A stretch of DNA of 64,000 nt, from assembly GCA_019802505.1 (NCBI GenBank), contig JAFMOC010000002.1:3219501-3283500 (forward strand), read 5' to 3'. Below the pieces are notes generated by a model, which saw only the letters and a program-made list of their open reading frames with translations, was not told where the DNA came from and made no database searches. A program made the position numbers and the translations under genes. Each line of letters begins with the position of its first letter. Position 1 is the first letter of the stretch. Below, piece after piece: positions 1 through 12,329 of this stretch. The stretch is from Corydoras sp. C115 (Eukaryota; Chordata; Actinopteri; Siluriformes; Callichthyidae).

Positions 1-1060
1 GCGGTTGGTCATGCTGAAAAGCATGGCTAGTGTCTGCGTGCTTGTTTGTGTGTGCAAGTGAAGTTTACTGTAAAGTGGAACTTGTGGTGGTAACCACTGG
101 AAAGTGGTTATTTGTGTTAAAGTGTGGCAATAAAAGCTAGTTTTTTTTTAATTATTTTTTTTACATCAAGCGCATGTGGCATTATTGTCAGTATTAGCAG
201 TTTGCTACAAGTTTCATATCTGATTTTTTATTTTCTTTGTTATTTTCTGTTGAATGTAGAATCGTAGAATTTTTTTTTGTTATTTTCTGTAAGACTCTTA
301 TTGATCCAATATCAGGGTCTTTCATCCTTTAACGTTTTATAAAAATATATTGGCCCTTGTTCTTTCTAATGGCTTTTTGGAATAATTTGTGTAACCCTAC
401 TTAATTTGTGTTTCCTTTTCTCTATCTTTAACTTAACATCTGTTATTTAATCTGACTTCCTTTTTTTCTTATTTTGTCCAAATTCCTTTTAGCTTCACTT
501 TCTGGTATTCAAGTAAATGAATTTCCCCTAAAGACAGCTGATATGTTCTCTAAAAATACTTTGGAAGTGTGATGGTTGGTTTTTTCCCTTAACTTGATTT
601 AGATCTTGATCTTGAACTTGATCATTCTTAGTTTCACAATCAGCTGTTAACTTGGTCTTGACAATTAATGGCTCTTAAGGCACTTTATGAAGTCGGCTTC
701 GTTTCAGCAATTTCCAGCTGATTAATAACCTGGTGTACAGGGATTATGTGGTTGCTATAAAAATGTATGAGTAATTAAAAGGTACCAAAAGAAGTGTGGT
801 ATGTACAAATGTAGTAGCTTTGGCTGGTAGTGGAGCAGTTAGATAAAGTATCACATAGTCCATGTGTGTACCAGCAAAATAACAAGGCTGTTGTAAGAGT
901 TCAAGACAAAATGCTGGAACTAGTCAAACCAAAAACTTGCTAACTGAATCCCTGACTGCACCGCTGATTCCCGCTGAAAAAGAACCGACTACTTGGTGAG
1001 TCATCATGACGTGCACTTTAGCTGGAATTTAAAGGACCAATAACAACCACCCACTTAACG
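1..1060. other. No gene recognised
   Basis: AT-rich sequence with T-runs and no convincing coding frame. The gypsy fragment that follows lies on the minus strand, so its 3' end and any 3' LTR would fall here. I could not identify LTR boundaries or a polypurine tract. Confidence 0.4.
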
Positions 1061-1062
1061 GC

Positions 1063-2060
1063 GTGTTGGTGTATACTGTTCATTTGTGTTCAGTAACCTC
1101 CACACAGCCCCCTCCAGTATTCACTAACACAGACCTGACCCAATGGCGAGGGGGACGCAACACCCGAACGGAACTTCGCCTACACGAGGGGATATCGGGT
1201 GCAGAGCTACCACAAAGTTTGAACAAGGCAGAGTCGCTAGCAGTGGGAGGACGACCTGGACATGCAGGCTGCGCTTGTGCCACAAGTTCACTCAAGTCCA
1301 GGTGGGCGGGCTTAAAGTGGTCCACAGAGATTAGTTTATGTGCACCGCCCAATTCCACAACAAAGAACTTGTCCCTAGAGGTGATAACACGAAACAGCTA
1401 TCATAAACCAGACGGAGAGGAGTGCGGTGAGCATCATGGTGGACAAAAACTTAGCTGGCCCTGGAAGGCCCGGGCAACCTCTGTTGACATTGGAATTGGT
1501 TCGGGCTACCTCGTCGCCCGATTGACAGGTGTTAGGAGGTGGGTAAAACCATGAGACTGGGTAAGGGGACCCACCAGACCCACATGCAGATGATTGAAAG
1601 GCCACTGAGGAACTGCAAAAATGGCTAAGGGGCTTTGATGTGCCTATGTACCTTCACACGTTGGCAGTCCACACAGGTATTAGCCCAGTCGCGCATATCT
1701 TTCTTAAGGCCGCGCCAGACAAACATAGCTGCCACCAGTCTTTGTGAAGCCTTAGTTCTAGGGTGAGAAAGGCTGTTCACGACATCAAAAATACGTCTGT
1801 GCCATCCAACCGGGACCGCGGGCCTGGGTTGGGCTGTTGAAGTGTCACGCCAGTATCACAGAAAGGGCTGACCTTCATCAGCAGTAGGATGCCCGTACAT
1901 TTGAGGGCCTGAGTCTCTGGGTTGGAAACCTAGTCACCTGCCATCTCTGCGTAGTCAATGCCAACGTGAACTGCAGGCTCAACCAAACGAGAGAGGCAGT
2001 CGGCCACAGCATTGCTCTTCCTGGTGACGTGCACAGAAATGACATTTAAAACTTCATGAA
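1063..2060 (-). mobile_element. Decayed Ty3/gypsy LTR retrotransposon, pol 3' part
   Basis: Read on the minus strand, about 1620-1780 gives the zinc-binding head of a gypsy integrase: a W-x-G-L-K-K-D pattern, then C-x-D-C-Q-R and a K-x-x-R-H stretch. About 1450-1620 continues into the integrase core (V-G-P-L, G-F-T-H-L-L), and 1080-1400 gives the proline-rich polyprotein end with the motif KPAHLDL. Stops and frame changes interrupt the reading, so it is non-functional. GC content is higher than in the flanks. The frame open on the + strand here is an antisense shadow. LTRs were not found. It is an old transposable element, not a host gene. Confidence 0.8.
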
Positions 2061-2589
2061 CCTGTTGATAAAAAATGTAAAACATGCAATTTCATCTGCT
2101 ATGGCTGAAGTGTTGTAGTTTCAATTCAAAATCAACATGAACAAAAATGCACATTAGCCAGTTTGACTTGGTGACAACAGGTTAGTTTATTAACAGAATG
2201 AATAGAATCTTTGGGTGCATGTACATCATGTGGTCCAAATATGTTCAACCGTAACTATCATACCTCTTTCCAAAACCATGAAAATGAGTATGAAATGTGG
2301 AATAAATGCACAATATGAACATATACACATTACACCTACAGACGCTTTTATGACTTCATATACTACGATGGGCTGATGATTTTACCAACACAGTGTATCA
2401 TAGCATGAACAAAGTAAATCAGATAAAGAGATGTTGAAACATATCTGGCTGAAAAGGTCACAAAACTAATTAAAAAAAATTTAATTATTTGGATGTTGGA
2501 TTGTTTTTAGTGCTGTAGTGGCACTGAAATAGCGATTATTTTTGTACTGTGCTGGTGCAAAAGAATTAGATGCAATACCTAATTTTGCA

Positions 2590-2790
2590 TACTTAATTGT
2601 CACTGCTGGTCTGAGAATAATATACCAACCAAAAAAATATCCAGCCACCAGCGTCCTCTAGGCAGCATCCCATTAACACTGATTAAGGATTTTAGGATGA
2701 CTAATACAAACAATGCAGCAACAAATAAGCTACTGTGGAGCAATAAGACTAATGTGTCCGATAGAGTGAAAGAGCACATTGTTTAAAAGT
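2590..2790. repeat. Non-autonomous DNA-transposon-like repeat
   Basis: The stretch with 'gtcactgctggtctgagaat', 'ccaaccaaaaaaatatccag' and 'ggcagcatcccattaacact' resembles a non-autonomous repeat common in fish genomes. Related debris occurs at 23.65-24.18, 35.44-36.01, 52.80-52.98 and 61.43-61.67 kb. It has no coding capacity. The exact ends are unclear. Confidence 0.5.
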
Positions 2791-2799
2791 TCCTGCAGC

Positions 2800-4880
2800 A
2801 TTTCTGTGTTTGATCATATCATATCACCACAACATACCACCAGTACATTATTCATTGCAATAATGAGAACCATCCTGCCCCCAAGTAATACTTTCTCTGT
2901 GGTGTTTCTGTGGCAGTCCCAAACATAATAGAATACAAAGGGACTAACTGACATGTAGAACTATAATCAGAGTAACTAAATTAGTCTATTGGACCTTTAA
3001 ATATTTATTTAATATTTAGGCATACATCATCTTTATAACATTTGGATTTTCTTTTCTTCTTAAATCTCAATAAATAATGTAGATTCCTAAAACTTTTGAA
3101 GAAGAATATTGTGGTATGTGCACAAGTGCATCTGCTTCCATTTTTATCCAAAAACGGAAAGACTACATGGCTGGATAACCATGGAATTATGAATCAAGGA
3201 CACCTGAGACACAGAAGGAATGCAGTTAAATCTTCAGGACCTTTTCCACCAGGCAGACAGTGTGAATCAGGGCTGATAAAGACTCCAGATTTGGCTGATA
3301 CACCTAGAACTGGCTGTTCTATTAAATATCACAATATCAACATTGCAGCTGGATGGTTTATCAATATTCTTTATAACACCATTGAATTAGATGATAGTAA
3401 TGAAAAACTTACACCTAACCATCACTAGATTTATATGACTAGATAAACTATTTATGAATTATGATCTGATTTTAATTCCAAAATGCATATGTAATTAAGT
3501 ATCTAGCCACTTATATACTTCTTTTATGTTGTAGTCATTTTAATGCATGTATTTTAGGTCACAACAAATTTTAACAACCTTAAATAAAACAACAACATGA
3601 TGATTTATATACCATCATGTAGTTAAAATGTTTAGATTCTGTTTGAGGCAGGATGTTTTGTAAAAACATATGAAATATCCAGGCATGGTATCTGATAGGA
3701 GTCAGATTCACTTTTTAAAATATAGATGGCCCTTAACACAAGGGCATTATAGAAAAGCAAAAAAAAAAAAAAAAAAAAAAAAAAGACCAAGTATTTTATC
3801 TGTGATTGACCAAGTACCAAAAAGGTAAACAGATGATATGAAAGAAAAAAAAAATGAACAGCCGTTTTTAGCACAGCCTTTAGCTTAACCCATTAACATT
3901 CTGCTTGAACTTCTTATTGGGCACTTTTTTACTTAGCACATACAATTTGCATTTGGGTATTTTACGGAACTTTAAGGTGGTTTTGTAAGAAATGTTGTGA
4001 TTGTTCATTCTAAAAACTCATGCCCAGTTGTAGCATTCAGTTCTGGTTGATTATAGCAGAACTAGAGATTTGCTAGGCAACTGAAGTCTGACTGCAAAGA
4101 GGGTTTTAATTAAGATTTGTTTTAGTGATCACATGATTTCATTAGGTGAAATCATCGAGTCAGATTTAAAGAAAAACACATGCATCTTCTGTACTTAATT
4201 ATGGGATTGACCTGTTGGACCATCTGCAACGATGAGTACAAACTATATGACCCTTTTAAAAGAACAAAGCAAAGCCTTTGTAAACATGCATGTGACTGTG
4301 TGGGGTTCTAGATTTTTTTGCCGCTCAGCACAGAGTTATGGATATGCTATTGTGGTTGGAAAAGCAGAGGGATTCTTTCATTTAGTCTGCAGTGGGATTC
4401 CACTAGGAAAAGTGGAGTTCAGCAATAATGTTTCTCATAAATGTTGCTGTATTTTCCTGTGTGTTATCTGGGCAGGTTATGTTGTTTTTTTGTTGTTTAT
4501 CACTAGTTTGTGTTAGTTTTGTTTCATTTTTAAATACACACTATGCATAGATTTTTATTTACACAAAATTTTTGCAAAACTTTCAAATAACTGATTTAAT
4601 TTAACTGGACCTGCTAATTTACCATGCTGTGTTTTATTTTTGTAATTGAGCCTGTCCCTGGCCTCTTAGGGTGTGTGAAGGGGAAACAACCTGCACAAGA
4701 CATGGAAAGAGAAAAAATGGAACTGAAGTTTTTATTTGCTGTGTCGTGAGAGCGCCAATCATTATGCGCCAATTCAATCACAGACACAAAGACCTGCACT
4801 TGTTTTTTTTTCATTGATTTTCTATTGTGATTAGTTTACATTTTAAATCTGGTCATCCAGGGACATTTGCTCTTTTCAAT
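2800..4880. other. No gene recognised; poly-A run
   Basis: A 26-base A-tract lies at 3759-3784. An open frame of 110 codons at 3096-3428 (+) has no recognisable domain, no splice context and no supporting composition; I treat it as chance. Confidence 0.4.
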
Positions 4881-4889
4881 ATATTGTAG

Positions 4890-5050
4890 TTGTATGTGCT
4901 ATGGCAGGCTAAGGTAGACAGACACACATTCATATTTACACATGGATGCAATTTAGTATCTTCAGTTTTCATGTGGGAGGACTGCTGGAGCTTTGAGAGG
5001 GACCATATGCAGACACAGGGAGAACATTGAAACTTCAAAGAATAGATGCA
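4890..5050 (-). repeat. Old degenerate SINE fragment
   Basis: The stretch 'gcagacacagggagaacatt' and the nearby 'catgtgggaggac' match, with many changes, the central part of the SINE family seen at 12.0, 30.0 and 50.0 kb in the same orientation. Confidence 0.5.
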
Positions 5051-5247
5051 AACTACCTGCTCTGGATTGAAATCAGGCTTATCTTGCTGTGAGTTGATAC
5101 AGCAAAGTAATTTTCATAAAATAATTAACTAAATCCACACAAACACTGTGAGAGAGAAATGTCCTTATGGGTAGCCACTTGTAAACTACTACTCAATCAT
5201 GTACCAAAGGCATTTTTTAATATGTAGCCTTCTTTATTACACTATGG

Positions 5248-5363
<116 letters not shown>

Positions 5364-5374
5364 AATTTTTAATT

Positions 5375-5722
5375 GGGCTTAGTGGTTAGCCTCTCAGCAC
5401 TAGGGATTCCCAGTTCGATTCCCCATCTGGGTGGAGTTTCCATGTTCTCCCCGTGTCCGCGTGGGTTTCCTCCGGGTTCTCCGGTTTCCTCCCACAGTCC
5501 AAAAACATGGATCAAGTCAATTGAGTTCTCCAAATTGCCCCATGTAGAGTGTGTTTGTGTGCGTGTCTGTGTGTGTGAGTGTGTGCCCAGCGATAGATTG
5601 GCGCCCTGTCTTGGGTGTATCTGCCCAGCGCCCGAGACGTTCTCTCCTGGATGGGCATGGGGAACCCCCCTGCGACCCTAATTTAGGATAAAGGGGAAGA
5701 TAATGAATGAATGAATGAATGA
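5375..5722 (+). mobile_element. tRNA-headed SINE, + copy
   Basis: The order is: partial tRNA-like head (ttagtggttagc, then a B-box-like 'cagttcgattcc'), a conserved body with 'catgttctccccgtgt' and 'cctcccacagtccaaaaaca', the segment 'ggatgggcatggggaacccc', and a (GAAT)n tail. The head has lost several bases between the A and B boxes compared with full copies such as 59122-59466. Confidence 0.9.
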
Positions 5723-5739
5723 AATTAATAATGTTTAAT

Positions 5740-8700
5740 TAAACCAATTATGTAAATAGGAAACATAGGATAACTAAAATAAGTTTTGAAGACTGTTTCC
5801 AAAAAGGTCATATTTTTATGTTCCTGCTCATTTGAGGTTTGTTTCTTCTATTGCAGTGTGGTAAAGTTGCCTTTAAAATTGGTGGAAAATAATGGAGAAT
5901 TAAAAGCCAAGTGCTGATGTTGGAGTCAGTACTTCTTTTTTAATGCACAGTGGAAAAATGCAGTGACTGAGTGCTGATAGAGATCAAGTGCATTAGGCCA
6001 TGGCTGTGAGGCAGATTGTGTGCTGGATATGGAATCCTCATGCAAAAGGGGGATGAGGGCCTCCTGGGCAAATTCTGCAAAGAGCCAAGAATAGCTCACC
6101 AGGGAGAGATGATGTGGACTGTTATATGGCTTCAGTCACAATATCTGACTGAGCTGATTGCCAGACGTGGAAAATGAATCATCTTTAGGAACGTTCAACA
6201 GCGATTGAGGAAGAGAAGTAGATTGCAAGACTTCAGGGAGACAGACAGGCAGAAGGTCTCCCATCCCATGCACCTCTCCCAAAGGGGAACCGGAGCTCAG
6301 CATACCACACATTGCAGCCGGCTGACAAACAATCCCAACTTTATCTCTAGAACGTGGAGCAGCTGAATGGCTGCAGTGTCTGAACTGAGGTCTGGAGTTT
6401 ACCCAGCAAGGGAAGTGAAGCTACTGCTAACCTGGCCTTGCCCCAATGCCCCATTGAGCTTCTGCTCTCACAAACCAAACACATGCTGGTATTAGGTGGC
6501 TCTAAAGACTTGTGTAAACAGAGCACTCTGGAAGCAGATGGGCCGCCAGGGGCCAAGGGCGAATGTCCAGTAAAATGCAGTATGCAATGTGTGTGAATAA
6601 AAAAAAATACTGGCTTAATCACTGCATTGAGCAGTGCAATTTTCTTTCCTCCAAAAATAAGGTGACTGTAATAGGTCATTATTATTGTAATTAGAGTGAT
6701 TTTGTGTGTTTTTTTTTTACAGGGGCTGTACTCCCACAATTCCATTACAAGAGACTTGTGTAATGGAGATACTAATGACTATGCCATTATAACTGATTTG
6801 CTTGAAACTGTTCCAGCCGAAAAATAGCCATTGATTCACACTGATTGATTGATCTTTAAATTATTTTGGGTGTTTTCATTTAAGAACAGGTTTGATGCAT
6901 CCTACTTGTATATAGACAAAATTATTGATGCACCCACAGCAGCTTCTATGACACCTCTGACACATCTGTGATATAAGTTGACACCCTTCGTATAGCGGTT
7001 TTATTTAATGGGTCCTTAGTAAAGTTCGTTTACACAATGACCAAAAAGGTCATTAATACCATTTGTTTGCTTGATATGAGATACTAATGGCCATGGTTTC
7101 AGAAAAGATGTTAGTCAGGTGTCAACATGGACTTGAAACTTGTAGGAGACCTCACAGAGTTCTAAGAGTAGAACTCTGTGAGGTTTACATACTGCATTTT
7201 TACAGCAAACTCTTGTATATGCACCAATGGATATGTACCATCATAAAGATTAGAGGCCACCCTCAAATTTTGCTTTCTGAAATGCCCCATACACTTATAC
7301 TAACAGCCCTGAAGTATGATCGTACAGTATTTTCAGAATCAAAGGTTAAAAAATTAAAATCATAACCCATGTCTTTGGTATGAGGTCAAGTCTACAGTTT
7401 TAATGCTTTGCCAGCTTACAGTTTTGAATTGGAATGTCTACTTGATCTTGCTTATTGGAAAACATTATCTTCCAAATGTAGTGTCAATGTCAGGTCAAGG
7501 TTCTCTAAAATTCAGAATTCTATGGTACGTAAGAAAAAGTTTGCAGACATGCCATGTGTGTATACTTCTAAAGCAAACATAGAACAGAGAGCTCTTTCAA
7601 TCTGTCTGCATTTACAGTATTTGCGGATCCACCCTTTCCTCAACCCCCTTGCTGCCCAAGGCCAGATGAAAGCTGTGAACTGTTCTGCCCCAGACCAGAT
7701 GTCCAGCTGGGGCTTTGGGCCAGATAGATGCCCTCCTGCCTGTTTTCTCACACTGTTTTAATGAGAGGACTAGCTGTGGCTGTTATTGCAGCTTGTTGTC
7801 CGGGTTGGTCAAAGAGACTGATGGCGCGTGGCGCGATCTGGAGGCCCCTGATCTCAGATGTGGGCTTTTTCCCAGGGAGGGAACCGAGGTCATGGTCTAT
7901 TATATCACAGAGAATCTTAGTGTCTGCTCAAACAGTATGCTATTGTCTGCACATTGTCCTTGAATCAGGCTAGGTTTTATGGAAGCAAGACTCTAAGAAG
8001 CAAAATAAACATAACTTGCTTTCCAAAACTTGGCATCTATAAATATCCATGTTGTAAGCCATATAAAACTCTTACAGAGCACACAATAATTTAACAACAT
8101 CCGTCCCATTTGGCAAATAAAAGCTTCTATGGGATTGTTGAGTCACTCTCAGACACATGAATTGGATTTAAAGAGACAATTTATTTATTACTAAATGTTC
8201 ATTTCTGCTTTGACTGAATCGCACATTATTGATCTGCTCTCAGCTGTGTTTTACAGGTTTTCCAAATTTATTTGCATTTAAGCCTCTCCATTCATCTCTT
8301 TCCACTCATTTAGTTTTTTTTTGCCTCTCCATTTGATTCTTATTTTCCCTTATGTTTTGCTCATTGTTTGTTCCTTTATTGCTTTGAACTGGATTTGTGG
8401 TAACATGTTTTGTTTTTGAAAATGGAAAGTATTTATTTCATGCAAATAGCCATAGCCCCAAGTTATAGAAAGTTATTTGTGTCTCTGTGTATCTCTTTGT
8501 TGATCAGCATTAACTGACAAAATTGACAGTTAACACTTTACAAAGAAGATTATTTTTTTATTTGGTTTTAATGCAGATTATTTAGGTTTCTATAGGAAGA
8601 GCAATTGAAGGCTACCAGTAATCATAATTGAGAATGTGATTTAATTGAATAATCAATTGCTCAGTTTAACAGTATTCACTGCATGATTATGTATGTTTTA

Positions 8701-8740
8701 GTAAAGCAAACATCTTAGATGATGTGCACTACTGTGATTT
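5740..8740. other. Unassigned sequence with two GC-richer stretches
   Basis: No gene, RNA or transposon was recognised. Two stretches, roughly 5980-6580 and 7620-7900, are clearly GC-richer than their flanks and contain no obvious repeat signature; they could be conserved non-coding elements or old repeats. Open frames here (for example 6347-6745 minus and 7408-7761 plus) show no known domain. Confidence 0.35.
7150..7183. repeat. Perfect 14-bp inverted repeat (hairpin)
   Basis: The arms cctcacagagttct (7150-7163) and agaactctgtgagg (7170-7183) are exact reverse complements around a 6-base loop. There is no T-run or coding context that explains it. Confidence 0.85.
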
Positions 8741-8745
8741 ATATA

Positions 8746-10228
8746 CAGTTGAAACCAGTTTACATACACTATATAACACACGTAAATTTTTTTTCTTACT
8801 CACTCAATTTTTTTCAACTTTTTAAATTTTTCCTAAAATGCAAAATGCCAGAACAACAACAAAGATAATTTTAAAGACAATTTTATTTATTAATGCAAAA
8901 TCAAAAGTTTAAATACATTTAATTAGTATTTGATTGCACTTAAACTGTATGATTTGGGTCATTTCCAACTTTTTGGATATCCTTCCACAAGCTTTTCACA
9001 ATAGTTGGTAGAAATTTTGGCCCATTCCCCACGACAGAACTGGTGTAACTGAGCCATGTTTGTAGACTTTGCCCACACATTCCTTTTCAGGTTTGCCCTT
9101 AAATGTTCGATAGGATTGAGATCCGAGCTTTATGATGCCCATTCCTTTGACTTTGTTATACTTAAGCCACTCTTTAACCAGTATGGTGGTATTCTTCGGG
9201 TCATCGTCCATTTAGAAGACCCATTTGCACCCAAACTCTAACTTCCAGGCTGATGTCTTGAGATGTTCCTTCAGTATTTACACATAATGTTCTTTCTTCA
9301 TGATGCCATCAGTTTTGTGAAGTGCACCAGTCCCTTCTGCATGCTGCCATGCCCATGTTTCACAGTTGAAATGTTGTTCTCAGGCTTGCAAACTTTTTCC
9401 TCCAAATGTAACAATGATCATTATGGTCAAATAGTTCAATAGTAGCTTCATCAGACCACAGGAAATGTCTCCCAAAATTAAGGCCCTTGTTACTGTGTCC
9501 ATTTGCAAACATCATTCTGGCCAGGTCACTTGGCCAGGAAGAAGCCATTTCAGCCCATGTCTATACAGTGCTCATTTCACTGTGGATAATGATGAACACT
9601 TACCAGCTTCAGCCAGCATCTTCACGAGGTCTTTTGCTTTTGTTCTTGCATTGATATACACTTTTCAGACCAAAGAATGTTCATCTCTGGGACACAGAAT
9701 CCATCTAATTCCTGAGCAGTTTTAATGGCTGGACATTATCATCTTGTTTGTACTTGTGTATAATTGTGGTACAGATGAACAAGGCATCTGAATATTGTAC
9801 CCAAGGATAATTCACTCTTGTACAATGCCACAATTTTCTTCCTGATATCTTGGCTCATTTCTTTTGACTTTCCCATGAGGTTACACAAAAAAAGCATTGT
9901 GCTTCATTTATGCCTTAAATAAATCCACAGGTGTATCTCTAATTAACTCAGATGTTGCCAATAAGCTTATCAGAAGCTTGCAAAGATATGACATCATCAT
10001 AAGCGCTGTCAAAATAATGTTAGTGTATTCAAACTTCAGACTTTTTGAAGAAATTAATAAAATTGCCTTAAAACATGTACTCTCGTTATTCTGGCATTTA
10101 GCAAAGAGACATTATTTTGGTAATCCAATTTGACCTAAAACTGAAAATGTGTATTCTGATATTATGTCAGACAGTAAGAAAAAATAATGTGTTTTTATAT
10201 GGTGTATGTAAACATCTGGGTTCAACTG
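8746..10228 (-). mobile_element. Tc1-like DNA transposon with broken transposase
   Basis: The left end 'cagttgaaacc' followed by 'gtttacatacac' and the right end 'gtgtatgtaaacatctgggt' plus 'tcaactg' form terminal inverted repeats, flanked by TA at 8744-8745 and 10229-10230 as expected for Tc1/mariner. On the minus strand, 9360-9548 encodes a recognisable mid part of the transposase (W-S-D-E-A, then E-L-F and W-R-K-K), and 8996-9211 the C-terminal part (D-D-D-P-K-N-T, then EWLKYN). These lie in separate open segments, so the single transposase frame is disrupted. At 1483 bp the element is close to the usual Tc1-like length of about 1.6 kb. It is probably immobile on its own. Confidence 0.92.
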
Positions 10229-10449
10229 TAAGAAAATGGTATTCATTGTGAAATTTTGTTTTCCCTTATATAACCACAGTGATGAACATCTTGCTCACGT
10301 GGCTTATTAGTTCAATAAAACAGAGACAAAACCATCTACAAATGTTAAATTTATAAATATATTCACTTTTGACACAATATTTTACTCCCATAATTTGAAA
10401 TGACTGTTTACTTTGTATAGGTCACATTAACATCACAATAGGTCACTTT

Positions 10450-10625
10450 GGTGATGCTTTAATCCAAAGTGACCTACGCGTTTTAGGGGCCAGCCATGAC
10501 ACAAGTCCCTAAGGGACCACATTCACAACTGGGGTGAACTGTTTTTTTTTTTTGGTGAACTTGGGGTTTGAATCAACAACATTCAGACTGATCAACATAC
10601 TAACCACTGAGCTACAATGTCCATA
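10450..10625 (-). mobile_element. Small tRNA-derived SINE, old copy
   Basis: On the minus strand a tRNA-like head is present: 'gtagctcagtggttag' (A box, reverse of 10598-10613) and 'gattcaaaccccaag' (B-box-like). The far end, near 10455, is the reverse of a 'gtcactttggattaaag' tail, the same LINE-type tail seen at 61250. This family differs from the abundant SINE in the window. Confidence 0.6.
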
Positions 10626-11534
10626 AAAATATAACCTTAAAATATTGCATTGCTTTAGATCGATTTTTATTATATTTAAAGTCATTTATCACGAATGTGT
10701 ATGGTATATGTATTTGTGAGGCCTTCATGTTAAATTTCTTGGATCATTTTGGATGATTTTTCTTGGTTGGGTTTAATTATGTGTTCTGCATTATAAAGAC
10801 TCCATGTTGCTTGTGTCATCTCAAAAATCTGCTCTATGGAGTAATGTGTAAACATAATCTGGGATTCTGGGCTTGTCAGTTGAAGATGAAATTTTTCTAG
10901 CCTGCAGTAAATTCACATCTGTGGGTCTGTGGGCCTTAAAGGGCTTCTGGTTTACAGGTTTTGGGGTATTTTCTTCAATAGAAAGGCTTGGACACAGCTT
11001 GGAGCAACAGACATACTGATCATCTGTAGCTCTGTCAATCAACCTATACATTTATATAACACTGTTTGACTGTTTAAAGAAATAATTTGAACCAACATCT
11101 GTATATTTTGTATTTCTATGGTTTGATAATAGCTGCAGTTATGCAAGTTTGTTAACTTAAACATTACCTTCTTTTTCACAATAGTTTGACTGACCTTTTC
11201 CTACATGTATGAATAGAAAAAATATGTACATCAGGCTAAAAACATTACCCCAAACCTTGAATTCAAACACTACAAATTCAATTAGAGTGTGTGAAAATCA
11301 AGGCCATCTGTAAGGATCAATTAAGATCACCTTAAATACATCTGTAAGGATAACACTCAACAACAATGGTGTGTTTGGCATGGTTGCTAGAAAAACTGCT
11401 GCTCTTCAAACAATTGTAGTGGGGTAAGCTTGTTTTCCTTGGTTCCCTGAAGTACTTACCTCAACTTAAACCCTAATTAGACACCATATAAAGCACCTGT
11501 TGTCAATATGGTAACTTTGCTGTCTGTGTATTCT

Positions 11535-11692
11535 GTTGCCCTGCACTGGAGATAGAGGTTCGAATCCTGATATGAGTGGAGTTTCCGTGTTCTCCTTGTG
11601 TCCATGTGGTATCCTCTGGGTGCTCTAAATTGCCCATATATGGTTTGGGTGTCTGTGTAAGTAAGTGTGTGAACAGTGATAGATTGACCCTT
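11535..11692 (+). mobile_element. Degenerate SINE copy
   Basis: It keeps the B-box 'ggttcgaatcc' and then 'gtggagtttccgtgttctcc', 'ctctaaattgccc' and 'agtgatagattg' in the order of the abundant SINE, with many changes and deletions. Confidence 0.7.
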
Positions 11693-12003
11693 ATCAACAT
11701 GTCATCTGACATTGCAAATGTGTTTCTGGAATATTGGGCAAAATCTTGTAGAAAGCTTTCCCAGAAACGTGGAACAGCTTTACAGGGGGTTTAATTTGAT
11801 AGTGATGCCTATGTATTTATAATTTCATATGAATACTGCAGTTTTTTTAAATCTATAAGTTTCACAATACTTCTGTCTAAATGGGTATTAGCTTTTTAAC
11901 AGTCACACTTGTTATGACCTATGATTGATTTTCTATGGATTCATCTAACGATTCTTTTTTTTTTTTTTAATTAGTTGGAATTAAAATAACTTCTCCAAAA
12001 CAA

Positions 12004-12320
12004 TCCACCCATTATCTTCCGCTTTATCCCCTACTAGGGTCGTGAGGGGGTTCCCCATGCCCATCCAGGGGAGAATGTTTCGGGCACTGGGCAGATACAC
12101 CCAGGACAGTACGCCAAGGGTTGCTTGGCACACACTCACTCACATAGACACACACACACGAACACACTTTATACAGGGTAAATTGGAAACCGGAGACCCC
12201 GGGGGAAACCCACACGGACACGGGGAGGACATGGAAACTCCATCCAGATATGGATTCGAACCAGGAATCCCCCAGCGCTGAGAGACAAACGTGCTAACCA
12301 CTAAGCCACCTTGCCTCCCT
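12004..12320 (-). mobile_element. tRNA-headed SINE, minus copy
   Basis: It begins with the tail (ccacccattatcttccgct) and ends with the reverse of the tRNA head (ctaaccactaagccacc). The body segments are in the usual order. An internal (CA)n-like stretch at 12130-12168 corresponds to the TG-prone part of the family. Confidence 0.9.
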
Positions 12321-12329
12321 CTCTAAAAT

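Noticed and set aside
1063..1554. 163-codon open frame on the + strand
   Set aside because: It is antisense to a recognisable gypsy pol fragment on the minus strand; the minus reading carries the known motifs.
3096..3428. 110-codon open frame
   Set aside because: No known domain, no splice or promoter context; the length is within chance for AT-rich DNA of this size.
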